Assembly (NCBI GenBank): GCA_003194525.1
Contig: NBIV01000006.1
Location: 434,001 to 498,000 of the forward strand
Length of the DNA: 64,000 bases
Direction: 5' to 3'
From: Gracilariopsis chorda
Taxonomy: Eukaryota; Rhodophyta; Florideophyceae; Gracilariales; Gracilariaceae
Positions 29,445 to 40,800 of this stretch are shown here, piece after piece. Position 1 is the first letter of the stretch. Each line of letters opens with the position of its first letter. The notes beneath the pieces are model-generated. The model saw only the letters and a list, made by a program, of their open reading frames with translations. It ran no database searches and was not told the DNA's origin. The translations under genes and the position numbers were made by a program.

Positions 29445-30884
29445 ATGGAACTCGCCAGCTTAAGCGATGAATGGTACATTGTGCTTCCGGCATACATCCT
29501 CGCATTTCTGCTTTGGGTAGCTTTCAGTGGCACGAGTTTCACCAACGATAAATGGAAATCGGTGCGCCTCACTCGTCGAGCAGGGTACATCAATCTAGCA
29601 TTTTCTATCGTCCCGGCTTGCTACATTATGCTTTACTGCACGATTCAGTTTAGTGCTCTTGATAACAGGGAGGGAAGTGCTGCTCTCATAGTGCTGTATT
29701 TTGCACTGCTTCATGCATTTCGCTCAGCTTGGGGACTATGGCAATTGCATCTGTTTCGCACATGGTGCTCTGAGAGCATTGAAGCACTTGAGGCGATTGG
29801 AGTGAGGTACAGTTTCTGTGATGAGAATCGGCGCCAAATTGTAGAAGATCAATGCAGAAGCGCTTGGGAAACCTGCGACGAGATGCTGGTAAACGATGGT
29901 ATAGTGAATAACCAAATACTGTACGGCGAAACAGTTTGCCGTATACAGTACGGCAACAACGTGCATCTTCAAGCTCCGGAGGTACCGTACTATTTTCAGT
30001 GGTTTGACGTTGTTCGGCTAGTGGCGAGCTATGTTGTGTTCTGGTTGAAAGGGTTGTTCTGCACGATTATTATGCTGTGGGACGGTGTGCGTTTTAGTAT
30101 CGGCCTCGAAACCTGTGGAAAACTGCGTCAAGTGCCGATTCAGCCGGTGAACGTGTACGTAAACTGGGCGATCGTGTTTGCCGCTCAAGGATTGCGAACT
30201 TGGTTGGCAGAGTTCAAGGTGTCCCTAAACAGGAATAGGCATGGCGAGCGCAGAACAGGCACAAAAGATTGGGAAGAACTGAAATCACATTTTGCATCAG
30301 AGATTCTCGCATCAGTTTTCTCGCCGTGCGTCATGCAGCTGTGCCCTGAACTGGAGGGTGGAAGGCATAGGAATAACAAGATGCGGCCAATGTTGTGGAT
30401 TGGGTGGAAGAAGGGCTCGGTTATGCATTCTGGACGACTGCTGAAGAAGGAGCTACTGAAGAACGCAGTAAGCAGCGGAGAGGTCCTGCCGTTCGGTGTA
30501 GCACACAAAGCGTTCCTGAGGCACAGGAAAGACTCAGACGCAGAGATTGGATACACTGAGTTCAGTCGGCAACTCTCAAGTAAGATACGGAGCCTAGACG
30601 TGAAAAGAGAGTTTTGCTCGGAAATTCAGAACTTGGATGTGGAAATGCTGGAATGGCTGACAATCCTGCTGTACATGGGGCGAAGATCTTTGAAGATGCG
30701 GGAAGGGCGCTTGGAGAACCGTGAAGAGGTGAGCAAGGGAGATGAAGGGAGTGGGACTGGTGGTAGCGTCAATGATATTGCGGATTCAGATGATGAGATT
30801 GTAGATGATTCATTGGGCCAAGCTACCAGAAACCTCGCTCAGCAGCCGTCACGACCTCTGGGGTCGGAAGCAAGCTCCGAGTGA
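29445..30884 (+). CDS. Multi-pass membrane protein of unknown family
   Basis: 479 residues, single exon, from the ATG at 29445. Hydrophobic segments at about 10-28 (WYIVLPAYILAFLLWVAF), 46-66 (GYINLAFSIVPACYIMLYC), 80-102 (LIVLYFALLHAFRSAWGLW) and 190-212 (RLVASYVVFWLKGLFCTIIM) suggest four membrane helices. Between helices 3 and 4 is a Cys-containing loop. The C-terminal half is hydrophilic and basic, ending in an acidic Ser/Asp tail (DSDDEIVDD) typical of a cytosolic or nucleoplasmic region. No catalytic motif is visible and the family is not recognised. Base composition and the long open frame support a real gene. A decayed Sel1 gene begins about 1.2 kb downstream. Confidence 0.75.
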   Translation: MELASLSDEWYIVLPAYILAFLLWVAFSGTSFTNDKWKSVRLTRRAGYINLAFSIVPACYIMLYCTIQFSALDNREGSAALIVLYFALLHAFRSAWGLWQLHLFRTWCSESIEALEAIGVRYSFCDENRRQIVEDQCRSAWETCDEMLVNDGIVNNQILYGETVCRIQYGNNVHLQAPEVPYYFQWFDVVRLVASYVVFWLKGLFCTIIMLWDGVRFSIGLETCGKLRQVPIQPVNVYVNWAIVFAAQGLRTWLAEFKVSLNRNRHGERRTGTKDWEELKSHFASEILASVFSPCVMQLCPELEGGRHRNNKMRPMLWIGWKKGSVMHSGRLLKKELLKNAVSSGEVLPFGVAHKAFLRHRKDSDAEIGYTEFSRQLSSKIRSLDVKREFCSEIQNLDVEMLEWLTILLYMGRRSLKMREGRLENREEVSKGDEGSGTGGSVNDIADSDDEIVDDSLGQATRNLAQQPSRPLGSEASSE

Positions 30885-31905
30885 GATTAGAAGGGTCCCG
30901 AGAGCGTAGAGAGAGTTTTGCCGCCTTTCCCGTTCTCGAAGACCCGGAAAAGGGTGAGATCAAGGAAACGGCATGTGCTAAAGCTTGGGGAGATGGTGTA
31001 TGTGTGGTTGTCGATGATTGGCGGAGATGAATGAGAAGTGGTCACGAGCTTGGAAAGGAGCGAGAACAGAAGAAATGGAGAAAGAAAAAGACGTCGGAGA
31101 CTCGAAGCAAGGCAAGGATGACGAAGAAAAAGGCTGGCGGTACGAGAGAGGAGGGAGCGCCGAGGTTGCGAAATGTGGAAATAGAAGAAGAGCAGCGTAG
31201 GCTGCAGTTTCAGTTTGAGGACAAAGATTGTCGATGCAATTGGGCCATGAATTATGGGATGACCTTTATGGGGCAACAAGTGGAAGCTGTTCGATCACAG
31301 CTTGCAGAGTGGGTACATCACGAACACAAGAAGCGCAAGGAAGGAAAGCGTATCTCAAGATTTCGACGAATGCGTTGAGGATTGGAAAATGGCGTGTATG
31401 ACGTGGGGATGCCCTCGATACTCAGCAAACCACTGTCACAATCGCTGGGAGTGGGCAGGGAAGAATCTAATCTTACATCACGGCAGTTCCATGCTCGGAT
31501 ATCATGGGAACTACAAGAGCATTTGGAGGGACGCATACAAGTTTGTGAAGACGGAGAGGAAGAAGCGGTACCACAGCATGGCTCAGAGAGTTTTGGGACA
31601 ATAGCGTTATGCACTGTTTCGTTTCCGTCATTGAGCGTAGAGGTGAGAAAAGAAAGCGAGGTTGATCGCAGAGTGGTTGTATTGGAAGCACTGAGGGCGG
31701 CTGTGTTTTAAGACTTGCAAGATGGTGGCCTTTAAGTGTGACGAGAGCATGGAAGAAGCAGGACTTTCGGGTACACATTATTGATTTCACTATCTGGGAA
31801 CTGAGAAGCATGGAAACAGGCGCAGAAATCTTGGGTAAGTGATGTTCAGTTATGGTGAGATTTTGAAGCTTCCTATACGTATAGGGCAATGTACGATATC
31901 ATTGG
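30885..31905. other. Downstream region with decayed coding scraps
   Basis: Plus-strand frames at 31031-31378 (Lys/Arg/Glu-rich, coiled-coil-like) and 31302-31604 (Trp- and Cys-rich: WKMACMTWGCPRYS, CHNRWEW) look like neighbouring parts of one decayed gene, but the family is not recognised. No intact product. Confidence 0.4.
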
Positions 31906-33759
31906 ATGTACGCAGAACGGGAGCAGAAGAAGCTTGGGAACGAGGACACCGACAGACAGAGAGGGGTTCGGGATCAGCCAGGAACGAATGAGAGCCAAGT
32001 TGTGAATGATGAAGCGGGATCAGAATTTACCGACTTTGATGGTGCAATGAACGAAACGAGTATCAATGCGCAAGACGCAAAGTATGAAACTAGGTCTTTT
32101 GAAGAAGTTATCGAAGAGACCTCAAAGTACGGCTGATATGACCAGTCTAGGTATTCTACTAGAACACGGAGTGGGCGGAGTACTGGCGATGGAGGTTCGC
32201 GCTAAGCACTAGTACGAGAACGCTACTGCAGAAGGAAAGCATTTGAAAGCAGTGTACAATCTGGGTGTGTTGCTACAAAACGGCACGAAGGGTGTTCCGG
32301 AGGATACAGTTTGCGCTTGGCACTAGTACGAGAGAGCTATTGCAGAAGGAGAGCATGTGAAAGCAATGGATAATCTGGGTGTTCTACTACAACGCGGCGC
32401 AGAGGGAGTATCAGTGAATGCAGTTCGCGGTAGGCACTGGTATGAAGGAGCAGTTGCGGAAGGAGAGCATGTGAATGCAATGTACAGTCTTGGTGTTCCG
32501 GTGCAAAACGGTACAGAGGGAGTACCGTTGGATGCGGTTTGCGCTAGGCACTGGTACGACAAAGGCATTGCATGAAGAGAGCATGTGACAGCAATGGATA
32601 ATCTGGGTGTTTTGCTGCAAGACGGCACGAAGGGTGTTTCGGAGGATGCGGTTTGCGCTCAGCACTAATACGAGAACGCTACTGCAGAAGGAAAGCATTT
32701 GAAAGCAGCGTGCAATCTGGGTGTTTTGCTACAAAACGGCACGGAGGGTGTTCCGGAGGATACAGTTTGCGCTTGGCACTAGTACGAGAGAGCTATTGCA
32801 GAAGGAGAGCATGCGAAGGCAATGGATAATCTGGGTGTTCTACTACAACGCGGCGCAGAGGGAGTATCAGTGAATGCAGTTCGCGGTAGGCACTGGTATG
32901 AAGGAGCAGTTGCGGAAGGAGAGCATGTGAATGCAATGTACAGTCTTGGTGTTCCGGTGCAAAACGGTGCAGAGGGAGTACCGTTGGATGCAGTTTGGGC
33001 CAGGCACTGGTTCGTCAAAGGCATTGGATGAAGAGAGCATGCGAAAGCAATAGATAGTCTGGGTGTTCTGCTGCAAAACGGCACGGAGGGTGTTCGGGAG
33101 GATGCGGTTTGCGCTCAGCACTAGTATGAGAGAGCTATTGCGAAAGGAGAGCATGTGAAAGCAATGGATAATCCGGGTGTTGTACTACAACGCGGCGCAG
33201 AAGGAGTATCGGTGAATGCAGTTCGCGTTAAGCATTGGCTCTAGAAAGCTATTGCAGAAGGAGAGCATGTTTAGGCAATGTATAATCTTGGTGTTCGGTA
33301 CAAGACGGTGCGGAGGGAGTATCAGGGGGTGCAGTTTGCGGTAGGCATTGGTACGAGATAGCTATTGCATAAAGAGAGCATGCCAATGCCATGGAAAATC
33401 TGGGTGTTATGCTAGAAGAGGGAGCGCGGGGAGTATGTGCGGATGCTTGTCGTGCTAAGTTCCTGTATGAACAAGCAATTGCTTACTTTGCGGACGTGGA
33501 CGCAATGGTTAGACTTGGTCTACTGCTGGGTCAAGGTGCGGAAGAAGTGGATGCGGATGCGTCGACTGGTAGAAAACTCTTTGAGTGTACGGTAGAACTG
33601 GACGCAGATCCAGTTGCAATATACGTGCTTCGGGATTTACTGTTGACGGGGGCTGAGGGTGTTGCACAAGATGTTGTACAAGATATTCAGCGCGGTACCG
33701 CGTTGATAGAGAGGGCGAAAGAAGCTCATGGTCTGTTAAAGGTAAGGGTTAACTGCTAG
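31906..33759 (+). pseudogene. Decayed Sel1-repeat protein gene, remnant 2
   Basis: A charged N-terminal stretch (31906-32136, ending EEVIEETSKYG) is followed by at least ten Sel1-like units of 38 residues (114 bases). A typical unit reads AMDNLGVLLQRGAEGV..NAV.GRHWYEGAVAEGEHV. A divergent C-terminal module (33391-33759) includes ENLGVMLEEGARGV and DADASTGRKLFE. The Trp codon of the 'HWYE' motif is TAG or TAA in five units, with further stops elsewhere, so the gene cannot make a full-length product. Only the last module is still openly readable (122 residues). Sel1 proteins are adaptor scaffolds. Remnant 1 at 24960 shares the same end module, so both come from one family. Confidence 0.8.
32190..33110 (+). 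repeat. Higher-order repeat: 456-bp tetramer of 114-bp Sel1 units, two copies
   Basis: The block CACTAGTACGAGAGAG recurs at 32321 and 32777, exactly 456 bases apart, and the flanking sequence matches unit by unit. 456 is four times 114. Copies differ at scattered single positions. The premature TAG is present in both copies at the same place, so the duplication happened after that stop arose. Confidence 0.85.
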
Positions 33760-35183
33760 CCCTTACTCTTGCTTGTTAGGTGAGGCCCATACGGAAATCT
33801 GCTGAATCAGCATCGGTGTGGATCAGAAGACGGCGACGGTAACTGAGAAGTGTTCCGTGGGCACGTGCATCTCGCCTTCCCGTAGTGTGCCTGACTCCGA
33901 TCCCCCGTCACAGGGACGGAGCGAAATGAGAACGCAGACGGATCTCCAACGGAGGCCAAGAACGGATGTGAAAGGTTCAAAATCGGAAAAGCAGACGAAT
34001 ATACGCATCATGCAGCTCAGAAGCAGAAGTGTTCCGTGACTTATCCAATTGTAGTACACGTAGGCTTTTGCTGCGTTTGCGGCGCGATATTCATTTCGTT
34101 CTACCTTTCATTTGTCGGTAAACTGTTCGCGGTCAATACCGTATCGCATGCTGTCCAGGTTCTTATCGGAGCTCCACGAGCAGCCCACGCTGTTCCGCAC
34201 TCTTCAGGAGAGAGAGCTGCCTTTTTAAGAAGGGGGCATGCACGGTTTATGTTACCTCACTTGATCATTGAGATTCCTGCAGATATGATCAGCTCAGTCG
34301 CTCTTCAAAAGTTGGAATCAGGTCAAACCTCAGTTAGCCCTTTTGACATGTCATCATCGGTGTATTCAAAATCCGATATAGTACGATGGTGTAAAGGCTA
34401 CCAAGATACATCATTCCATGATGAGATGGAGCACGGTGAAATAAAATCCAATCGCGAAGAACGTCGACATTCGCATCCACAATAACATGAAGTCAAAAAG
34501 TGAGCAAACTTCGCCAAAAAGAGTTCATATTCTTATGCCATCACCGAGGACTGTCAACGTCTCTAGCTGCAATCCTTCGACCTTTGTGCACAAACGGAAC
34601 AATCGAAGTTGTTTGATTTCCCAACGGGTGGTGCTACGCTTTCTCATCGCCGATAAAACAAGAACCTGCGCCGTCACTAAGTTTTTTTTCCAGGTTATTA
34701 TTGCCACTGTTCTGGTATGGATGGGTGGTCTTCGTAAACGGAGTCTCATTTCGACTTCAAACTATATAGACACCAAATAGTAAACACGTGAGCTGCTGCA
34801 CAATCAACTCTACAAAAACAAATCTCTGCTGCTGTCGGACAGGAGTGGACCCTCACGCTGCTGCTGATCGTCATGATTAGGATGGTTCTTCAGTTCCATC
34901 TCCACCCAGATTCGTTGCCCGAATTGTCAGCGCTTCAACCGTGAAACCCCGTAAAAGAGATTCCCTTTCGTTTTCTATTTCCATCCCATGAAGCACCACA
35001 GCACAAAAGTGAGAGCATGTGAACCACAAATCGTGCGACGACACGCAAGACAATGCATTCCAATTCGAACATTATATCCGAATTCCGTCGCCTTGTGCAA
35101 ACAAGAATCTTTTCACCACATTCAATTGCAGAAAAAGTATATTCTGTCTTCTAACTTTCAACTCCTGACAACATTCAGACCAC
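33760..35183. other. No supported gene; upstream region of copy C
   Basis: About 1.4 kb. A plus frame at 34036-34485 starts with a hydrophobic run (VGFCCVCGAIFISFYLSFVG) and may be a decayed membrane segment that once belonged to the Sel1 gene or a neighbour; it has no ATG in frame. CAATGCATTC at 35051-35060 matches the motif seen upstream of the other small-family genes. Confidence 0.4.
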
Positions 35184-35194
35184 TATAAAAAGGG
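35184..35194 (+). promoter_or_regulatory. TATA box of small-family copy C
   Basis: TCAGACCACTATAAAAAGGG, almost identical to the box of copy D including the CAGACCAC lead. It lies 116 bases before the ATG at 35300. It also excludes the in-frame ATG at 35207, which would fall at or before the expected transcription start. Confidence 0.75.
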
Positions 35195-35299
35195 TGCCTC
35201 AGCATCATGGGGCTCTTCTCCGCCATCACTCCGCATACATTCGCTTCCTCAGAATTTCTCCGAGACATTCATCAATCGCATATTCAACCATTCCTTGCC

Positions 35300-35518
35300 A
35301 TGAGCTCTGCTACCAACATAGTGATCGACACTGCCGTACCCTCTTGGGAGCTCTTTCTGGCGCGCTATGATCGCGCGCTATGCGAAATAATATCCCAGCG
35401 CACTGCGCAGAAAGAGGCCGATGAAGCGGCCAGAAGAGCTTCCAGAGGGAAGCGAAACATGTACGAAATGGAAGAGGAAGGAGAAATTGGGCGCTCGACT
35501 AAGAGGGCGAGGAAGTAG
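35300..35518 (+). CDS. Small basic nuclear-type protein, family copy C
   Basis: 72 residues from the ATG at 35300. The frame opens earlier at an ATG at 35207, but the TATA box at 35184 puts transcription start near 35214, and the inner start gives the same length as copies A and D. The core is VPSWELFLARYDRALCEII, AQKEADEAARRASRGKR, MYEMEEEGE and RSTKRARK. Two basic clusters separated by an acidic spacer form a likely nuclear signal. An Ala/Glu/Arg-rich central segment should be a helix. No known family is recognised. It is about 85 percent similar to copies A and D over the core. Confidence 0.72.
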   Translation: MSSATNIVIDTAVPSWELFLARYDRALCEIISQRTAQKEADEAARRASRGKRNMYEMEEEGEIGRSTKRARK

Positions 35519-37253
35519 TTATTTGTTTGAACATTCATCATGATGTAAAAAAGTCTTACCCTTATTCATCGCGTGCCTGTTACCTGTGATTGTTCCTACC
35601 ACTTTCAGTAGCCTGTGTCTTTTCTATTTCTATGTTGCACAGCAGTTGCTATTTTTCCTAGCGATGAAGATCTTCAGGCTTTTCACAGGTACTGCCATGT
35701 TTTCTTTTTTTTTCAGCGTTCCTTGAAAAACGATTCTGTCGAAAACAGCATTAAGTGTTGGCCCAACTCTCCTGACGTTTTGCACTTTCTCAAGAAGGCT
35801 TTGCTCTTGCCAAATGAGCTGTGGCTAGTATTATTAAAAGACATTTAAAGAACACCGTAAATATGAAGAGCTTCTTCAGCGTCCGCCATTCAGGTTAGCT
35901 ATCAAGCGCCTTCAGTGCCCTTCATCGACGCTGATATGCACGTAGACTTCGTCAACTTTCTTTCAAATACCGTTTTGGTCAAAGCTTACTTGGAGAAACA
36001 TAATGGAGCGCCGTAGATTTTTTCCAGAAACTTACTAGCCTCACATGCAAAGCAATGGCTTCCTGGGAAACAGGTGCGTTGAATGGTGGGTATTCTTTTC
36101 CTTGTTCAAGAGAAATCTCTAGGTAGGGGGTTGAAACCAGAAAGAACTTTCAAGAAGGAAGGAGACATATTGATTTAGCCATGTGCTGCGAAAACCAGGG
36201 CTCAGGAGTCTAAAACGAATGGTATTGAAAGAATTTGTTCGATAAGATTTTAGACTACTGTACCAGAGATTACAAGTAGCAAGCGGAGTAATGTTCTGCA
36301 CGTTTAAGCAACACAATGTCATAGTAGCCGAGCTCAGAGAGGTTCTCTTTGAAATGCGTGCGAGAGTTAGAGCGCAGAAGAGTTCGCGGTCTGAGCCTGC
36401 GACCGTTTTGCTGTCCTGTTTAGTTAGCATTTGCGGTTAGATCTCCGGCTTCTTTCTATCATAAAAAAAGAGCTAGGCTGGAGACAAAAGCCCTATATCT
36501 TAGAGAGAGGACAAGACATATGGACTCCCGGTATTCTTCCATATCACAGTAAGAAAGGTTTGTATCCGGAACACAGTAAATTATTAGTCTCTAAGTTATT
36601 GTACGATGTATGCTTTCAATTTCCCTACCATGTGGCCTGTGACAAATGATAATAAGCAAGTGTAAAGTCTCATTCCTATGATTCCCCAAACCTTAGTTTG
36701 TCGAAACTTTAGACCGCACAGGCGGGAGAGGAAAACCAGGACACTTACAGGTTTACCTCTAGGGGTATGAGTCGAAAAAAAAAGCGATACTAAAGACTAG
36801 CAGCGGTAGAAGTAGAAGCCGCTCGCGAGAAAAAGTAGAAGAATGTTGAGAAGAGGAAACTTTAAATTATGTTCATGGGAAGCCGGTGAAGAGATATCAT
36901 ATATGCAAGCAGTGGAGTTCTTTCTTGAATGACATGTCACTCCACATAGGATGCTGTCTGATTGTCAGCAGTTAAATACAGGGTAGTGTCTTGAAAGGTA
37001 TCTATCGGCACGTTCGCAAATAGTCACTCTTGGATTTATTGCTTCTTCACAGATCTGGAGAGCACCAAGGTACATACGAAGTGGCTATGAGTAGAGAAAC
37101 TGCAGTGAGGTAGAGATCCACGAAATGCACTCGAATTGCTTTACGTGACGCAATGTGACAGCGTTCCCTTTGTCAGTCATTTCAATTCCAACAAAAGCAC
37201 TCTCGGTGCATTTCACGAGCATGACCCCCGAGTCTCGACACCATCCAGACCAC
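35519..37253. other. No gene seen between copies C and D
   Basis: About 1.7 kb of AT-rich sequence with only short frames. At 37121-37135 AAATGCACTCGAATT matches the upstream motif of the family. Nothing else is recognised. Confidence 0.45.
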
Positions 37254-37264
37254 TATAAAAAGGC
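37254..37264 (+). promoter_or_regulatory. TATA box of small-family copy D
   Basis: CCAGACCACTATAAAAAGGC, 113 bases before the ATG at 37367. It matches the copy C box over about 19 bases. Confidence 0.75.
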
Positions 37265-37366
37265 CAGCACCTCTCGTCGCTCCCGTCTCTTTGCTCTACC
37301 CAACCCACGACACTCAGCATCACTTTCTCAGACCTACAGCAACTTCAGCACCTTCCTTCTTCAATC

Positions 37367-37585
37367 ATGAATACTAACTTTCCGATGACCGACATCTCCG
37401 TTCCCTCGTGGGACCTTTTCTTGGCCCGATATGACCGCGCGCTTGGAGATATAATCACCGAGCGCGTGGCTCAGAAAGAAGCCACCGACGCGGCCAGAAG
37501 GGCTTCCCGAGGGAAGCGAACGATGTACGAGATGGAAGAGAAGGGTGAGAGCGTTGGACGCTCATCGAAGAGGTCTAGAAACTAG
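37367..37585 (+). CDS. Small basic nuclear-type protein, family copy D
   Basis: 72 residues, single exon, ATG at 37367. The N-terminus MNTNFPMTDIS is followed by VPSWDLFLARYDRALGDII, AQKEATDAARRASRGKR, MYEMEEKGE and GRSSKRSRN. Closest to copy A: the two share MTDISVPSWDLFLARYDRAL. The leader between TATA and ATG is CT- and CAGCA-rich and unstructured. The 3' side is followed within 250 bases by the 3' end of the LINE at 37834, inserted into its flank. Predicted small, highly charged and nuclear. Function unknown, with no resemblance to histones or HMG boxes. Confidence 0.72.
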   Translation: MNTNFPMTDISVPSWDLFLARYDRALGDIITERVAQKEATDAARRASRGKRTMYEMEEKGESVGRSSKRSRN

Positions 37586-37824
37586 TTATTCGATAGAGAA
37601 AATATAAAGAAAAGTTTGGTATACATTGCTTACGTCTTTTCTTGCACTTGCTTGCTGTTAGTCTCTTTCGTTTTGGTGCGCACTATGTGCGTATCATGTC
37701 TGAACTTGCGCATTCCTTTCAAAGACATTTGTGAGTGCTATGCTTACTGTAGATTTGATTGGAAATGTCGCTGTCATAGAGTATGTGCTTTATGATACCC
37801 TTCGGTACATATTGTGGCATTTTT

Positions 37825-40800
37825 TTTCCAGTGCTCTCTCTCTCTTTTACGGGTACACCAGTCTAATTCCTACATAGTGTAGATCGCTTCATGTGAAAAA
37901 AGCGTTCTCTCGCTAGGAAGACCAGCATACATTCCGGCCACTTTTTGATGATTTCTCCAACATCCATCCCGTGTCTTTCTCGCATACTTGGCAGGCAGGT
38001 TCGGCGAGACCTTGTTCGCAAAGGACACCTTAGAACAAAGTGGTCCACATCATTCAGTACTCCCGGTCGGCAAGTACACACGATTCTTCCCTTGTACAAG
38101 TGCGTTCCGAGCGGGTGCAAAAGAGGTGTATGGCCTACTGCAAACTGCGACAATGTAACTTCCGCTTTTCTTTGTGATACCACTTGTGTGAGCTCCTGAG
38201 GTATAGACTGAATAATTTTCCTACATCGTGTTCGAGACTTCACTCTTCGTTTCACTTCTGCGTAGTCCACTGGCACTTTTATCTACAAGTGCTGAGGTAG
38301 TTCCAATGCTTCTTTGGCCAAACTGTCTACAAGTTCGTTGCGGTGCAAACCGCAATGGCTCGGTACCCAGATCATATCCATAGTGCATGTTTTGCCAATC
38401 TCGAACAATGTACGTGATACTTGTTGCACAGAATACGGCTGATCTCTTACAGCTCCTCGGATACTCTCAACCACGCTCTGAGAATCCGTTATCAGCCTTA
38501 TGTGTCCAGTCCATCCAGATCCTATTTTTCCCTTAACAACTTGAAGTGAGTGATATATTGCCCATGTTTCCGCATAAAACGACGTTGTCCCTATCCCTGC
38601 GGGCTCCATGCCAGTTTGGGGGGTAATTGATGCATTCCACCAGATCGCAAAAGCACTTCCCCCAGCCTCGGAAATGTTAAGTACACGCCATTTAAGTTTA
38701 TGTCCATCGGCATCGAGTAACTCTTGATGTTCAGCGTCTATTTCGTATCCCATTACAAATCCATCGTCATATCGTATCACTATACTCGGTGTCCGATTAT
38801 GTTTGTTTTGAAAGTTGGAAACAACTTCCGCATGGGCCGTGAAGCTGTTCGGATGATCAATCGATCCCGCGTACCATCCTTCGTCCCACTCCACAGCTGC
38901 TCGTAACGGTTGTGCTTCTTGAAGCCACTTCGGTCGCCCCACTGAGCCATCACTCCAGATCTCGCAATCGGCCGGTGGGAGCTTTTTCAATGTTTGTAGA
39001 GCCTGGTACCGCTGATGTTCAACCGAATCTTCCTTAGTGCATGACGTGTAACAGAAGCTGATGCCTCCTGTTTGGCCCAAGCCTAGCTCTGTTGGGAGTG
39101 GTGCTCTGTTGAGCTGCAATAAACCACACTCAGCCAATAATTGCTCTGCTGTCTTCTTGAATGACGACCTGTTCTTGCGAATACGTGCCGAAGACTCTCT
39201 GTTAAGTGCTAAAGCAATAGGTGTTGGATCCTCTGCACGACATCGTTTCGCTTTCTCGTATAACTGTGCTGCCTGTGCAGCCGCAATTTCTTGAAGAGAG
39301 GGTAGACTCAAAAGGTTTCTAAGTTTTCTCACTGGGGAAGATCGTGCACAGCCTGTTTGAATTCGGGCTGCTTCATTTCGGGTTCTTTCCAATTCTTGTA
39401 CTGCACAAGATAGAGCATTCGGTATGACTACGCACGCTGCATACCTTGCGATGGGTTCAACGAAACCCATTCTAAATACGTGCATGGTCACCCAGTCTGC
39501 CCCCCACGTGGTTCCAGTTAGACACCGAAGAATGCGCGACCGTGACCTGTACCGTGCAGCCACCTTGTGTATATGATGGTGGAATGTAAGGCGGCTATCC
39601 ATGATGACTCCTAGAAATCTCGTGAAACCTGAAAGCTCTATCCACGTTCCAGCTACTTGTACTTCGTACTTGCTACGGTCTTTTTTCCATTGTGCGTATG
39701 TGAACGGAACTAGTGTGGTTTTCTTCGGATTCATCTTGATGTTATTTTCTTCGCAGTATTGCTCCAGTCTTTGTACTGCAGATTGAATAACATGGGCACA
39801 GAAATCCAGTTTTCGTTGTGTCGCTGATATGGATACATCATCGGCGAACATTGTTACCGCAATTCTTGAATCACCCTGCTGCACTCGCTCGGGAAGATCT
39901 GCGACATATGCAAGCCATAGTCCTGGCGAAAGAGTCCCGCCTTGTGGTAGACCTTGAGCTACTACATAAGGTCTGGTATCAGCTGTGTTCCATCTGCAAG
40001 TTTATCTGCGGTCCATTACAAATGCTCTTATCCATCTCCGGAGGTAAGTCGGACACTCAAGATTTGCCAGCTTTACTAACAGTTGGTGATGTTTAACGCT
40101 GTCATAAGCCTTAGAGAAGTCACAGAAAAGTGTTAATGTCTGTCGGCGTTGCTGCCAGCCATGCGTTATATGTTCGCAAAGGGCAGCAATATGTTCGTCT
40201 GTCGTTCGGCTCATTCTGAATCCTGCTTGACACGCAGGGAGTTTTGGCTCCAACCATTTCATGAATTCCCTGTTAACCATCCGTTCCGCAAGCCGTGCCA
40301 CGACCGATGTGAGAGATATCGGCCGAAACTTTCCCTTGACGCCTGGTTTAGGAATTGGAATGAGTCGGGATAATCTCCACTTTGCCGGAGTCCGCCCTTC
40401 CTTGTAACTTCTGTTTATAAGGTGCAGTAGCCACTCTTTTCCAATTGGAGGAAGATTCTGTAGGAAAGCTATCTGTATCTCATCCGGGCCTCCTACCTTC
40501 TTCGGGGTCATATTTCTCAACTCCAAATCAAGGTGTTGAGGTTGAAATACCTTCCCTATCACTGACTCTTTTGCATGTTTATGATATGTGTCCAGTGCCC
40601 GTCTGTACTCGTTTCTCACTGTTCTGTTCTTGACGTGTGTCCGCACACTTCTGATCTCTGATTTGACAAACCACTTCGCTCTCTTCTTATCAAACCATTG
40701 TTCGCCCCCTGGAGGACAAAGTGATGGACGTTCCCATTTTCCCTTTTCAATTGCCTTCGTTATTCGCCATAACTTTGCATCATTATCGTTTGGGTGTAGT

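Noticed and set aside
35207-35299. N-terminal extension of small-family copy C from the upstream ATG
   Set aside because: The TATA box at 35184 puts transcription start about at this ATG, and paralogues are 72 residues without the extension.
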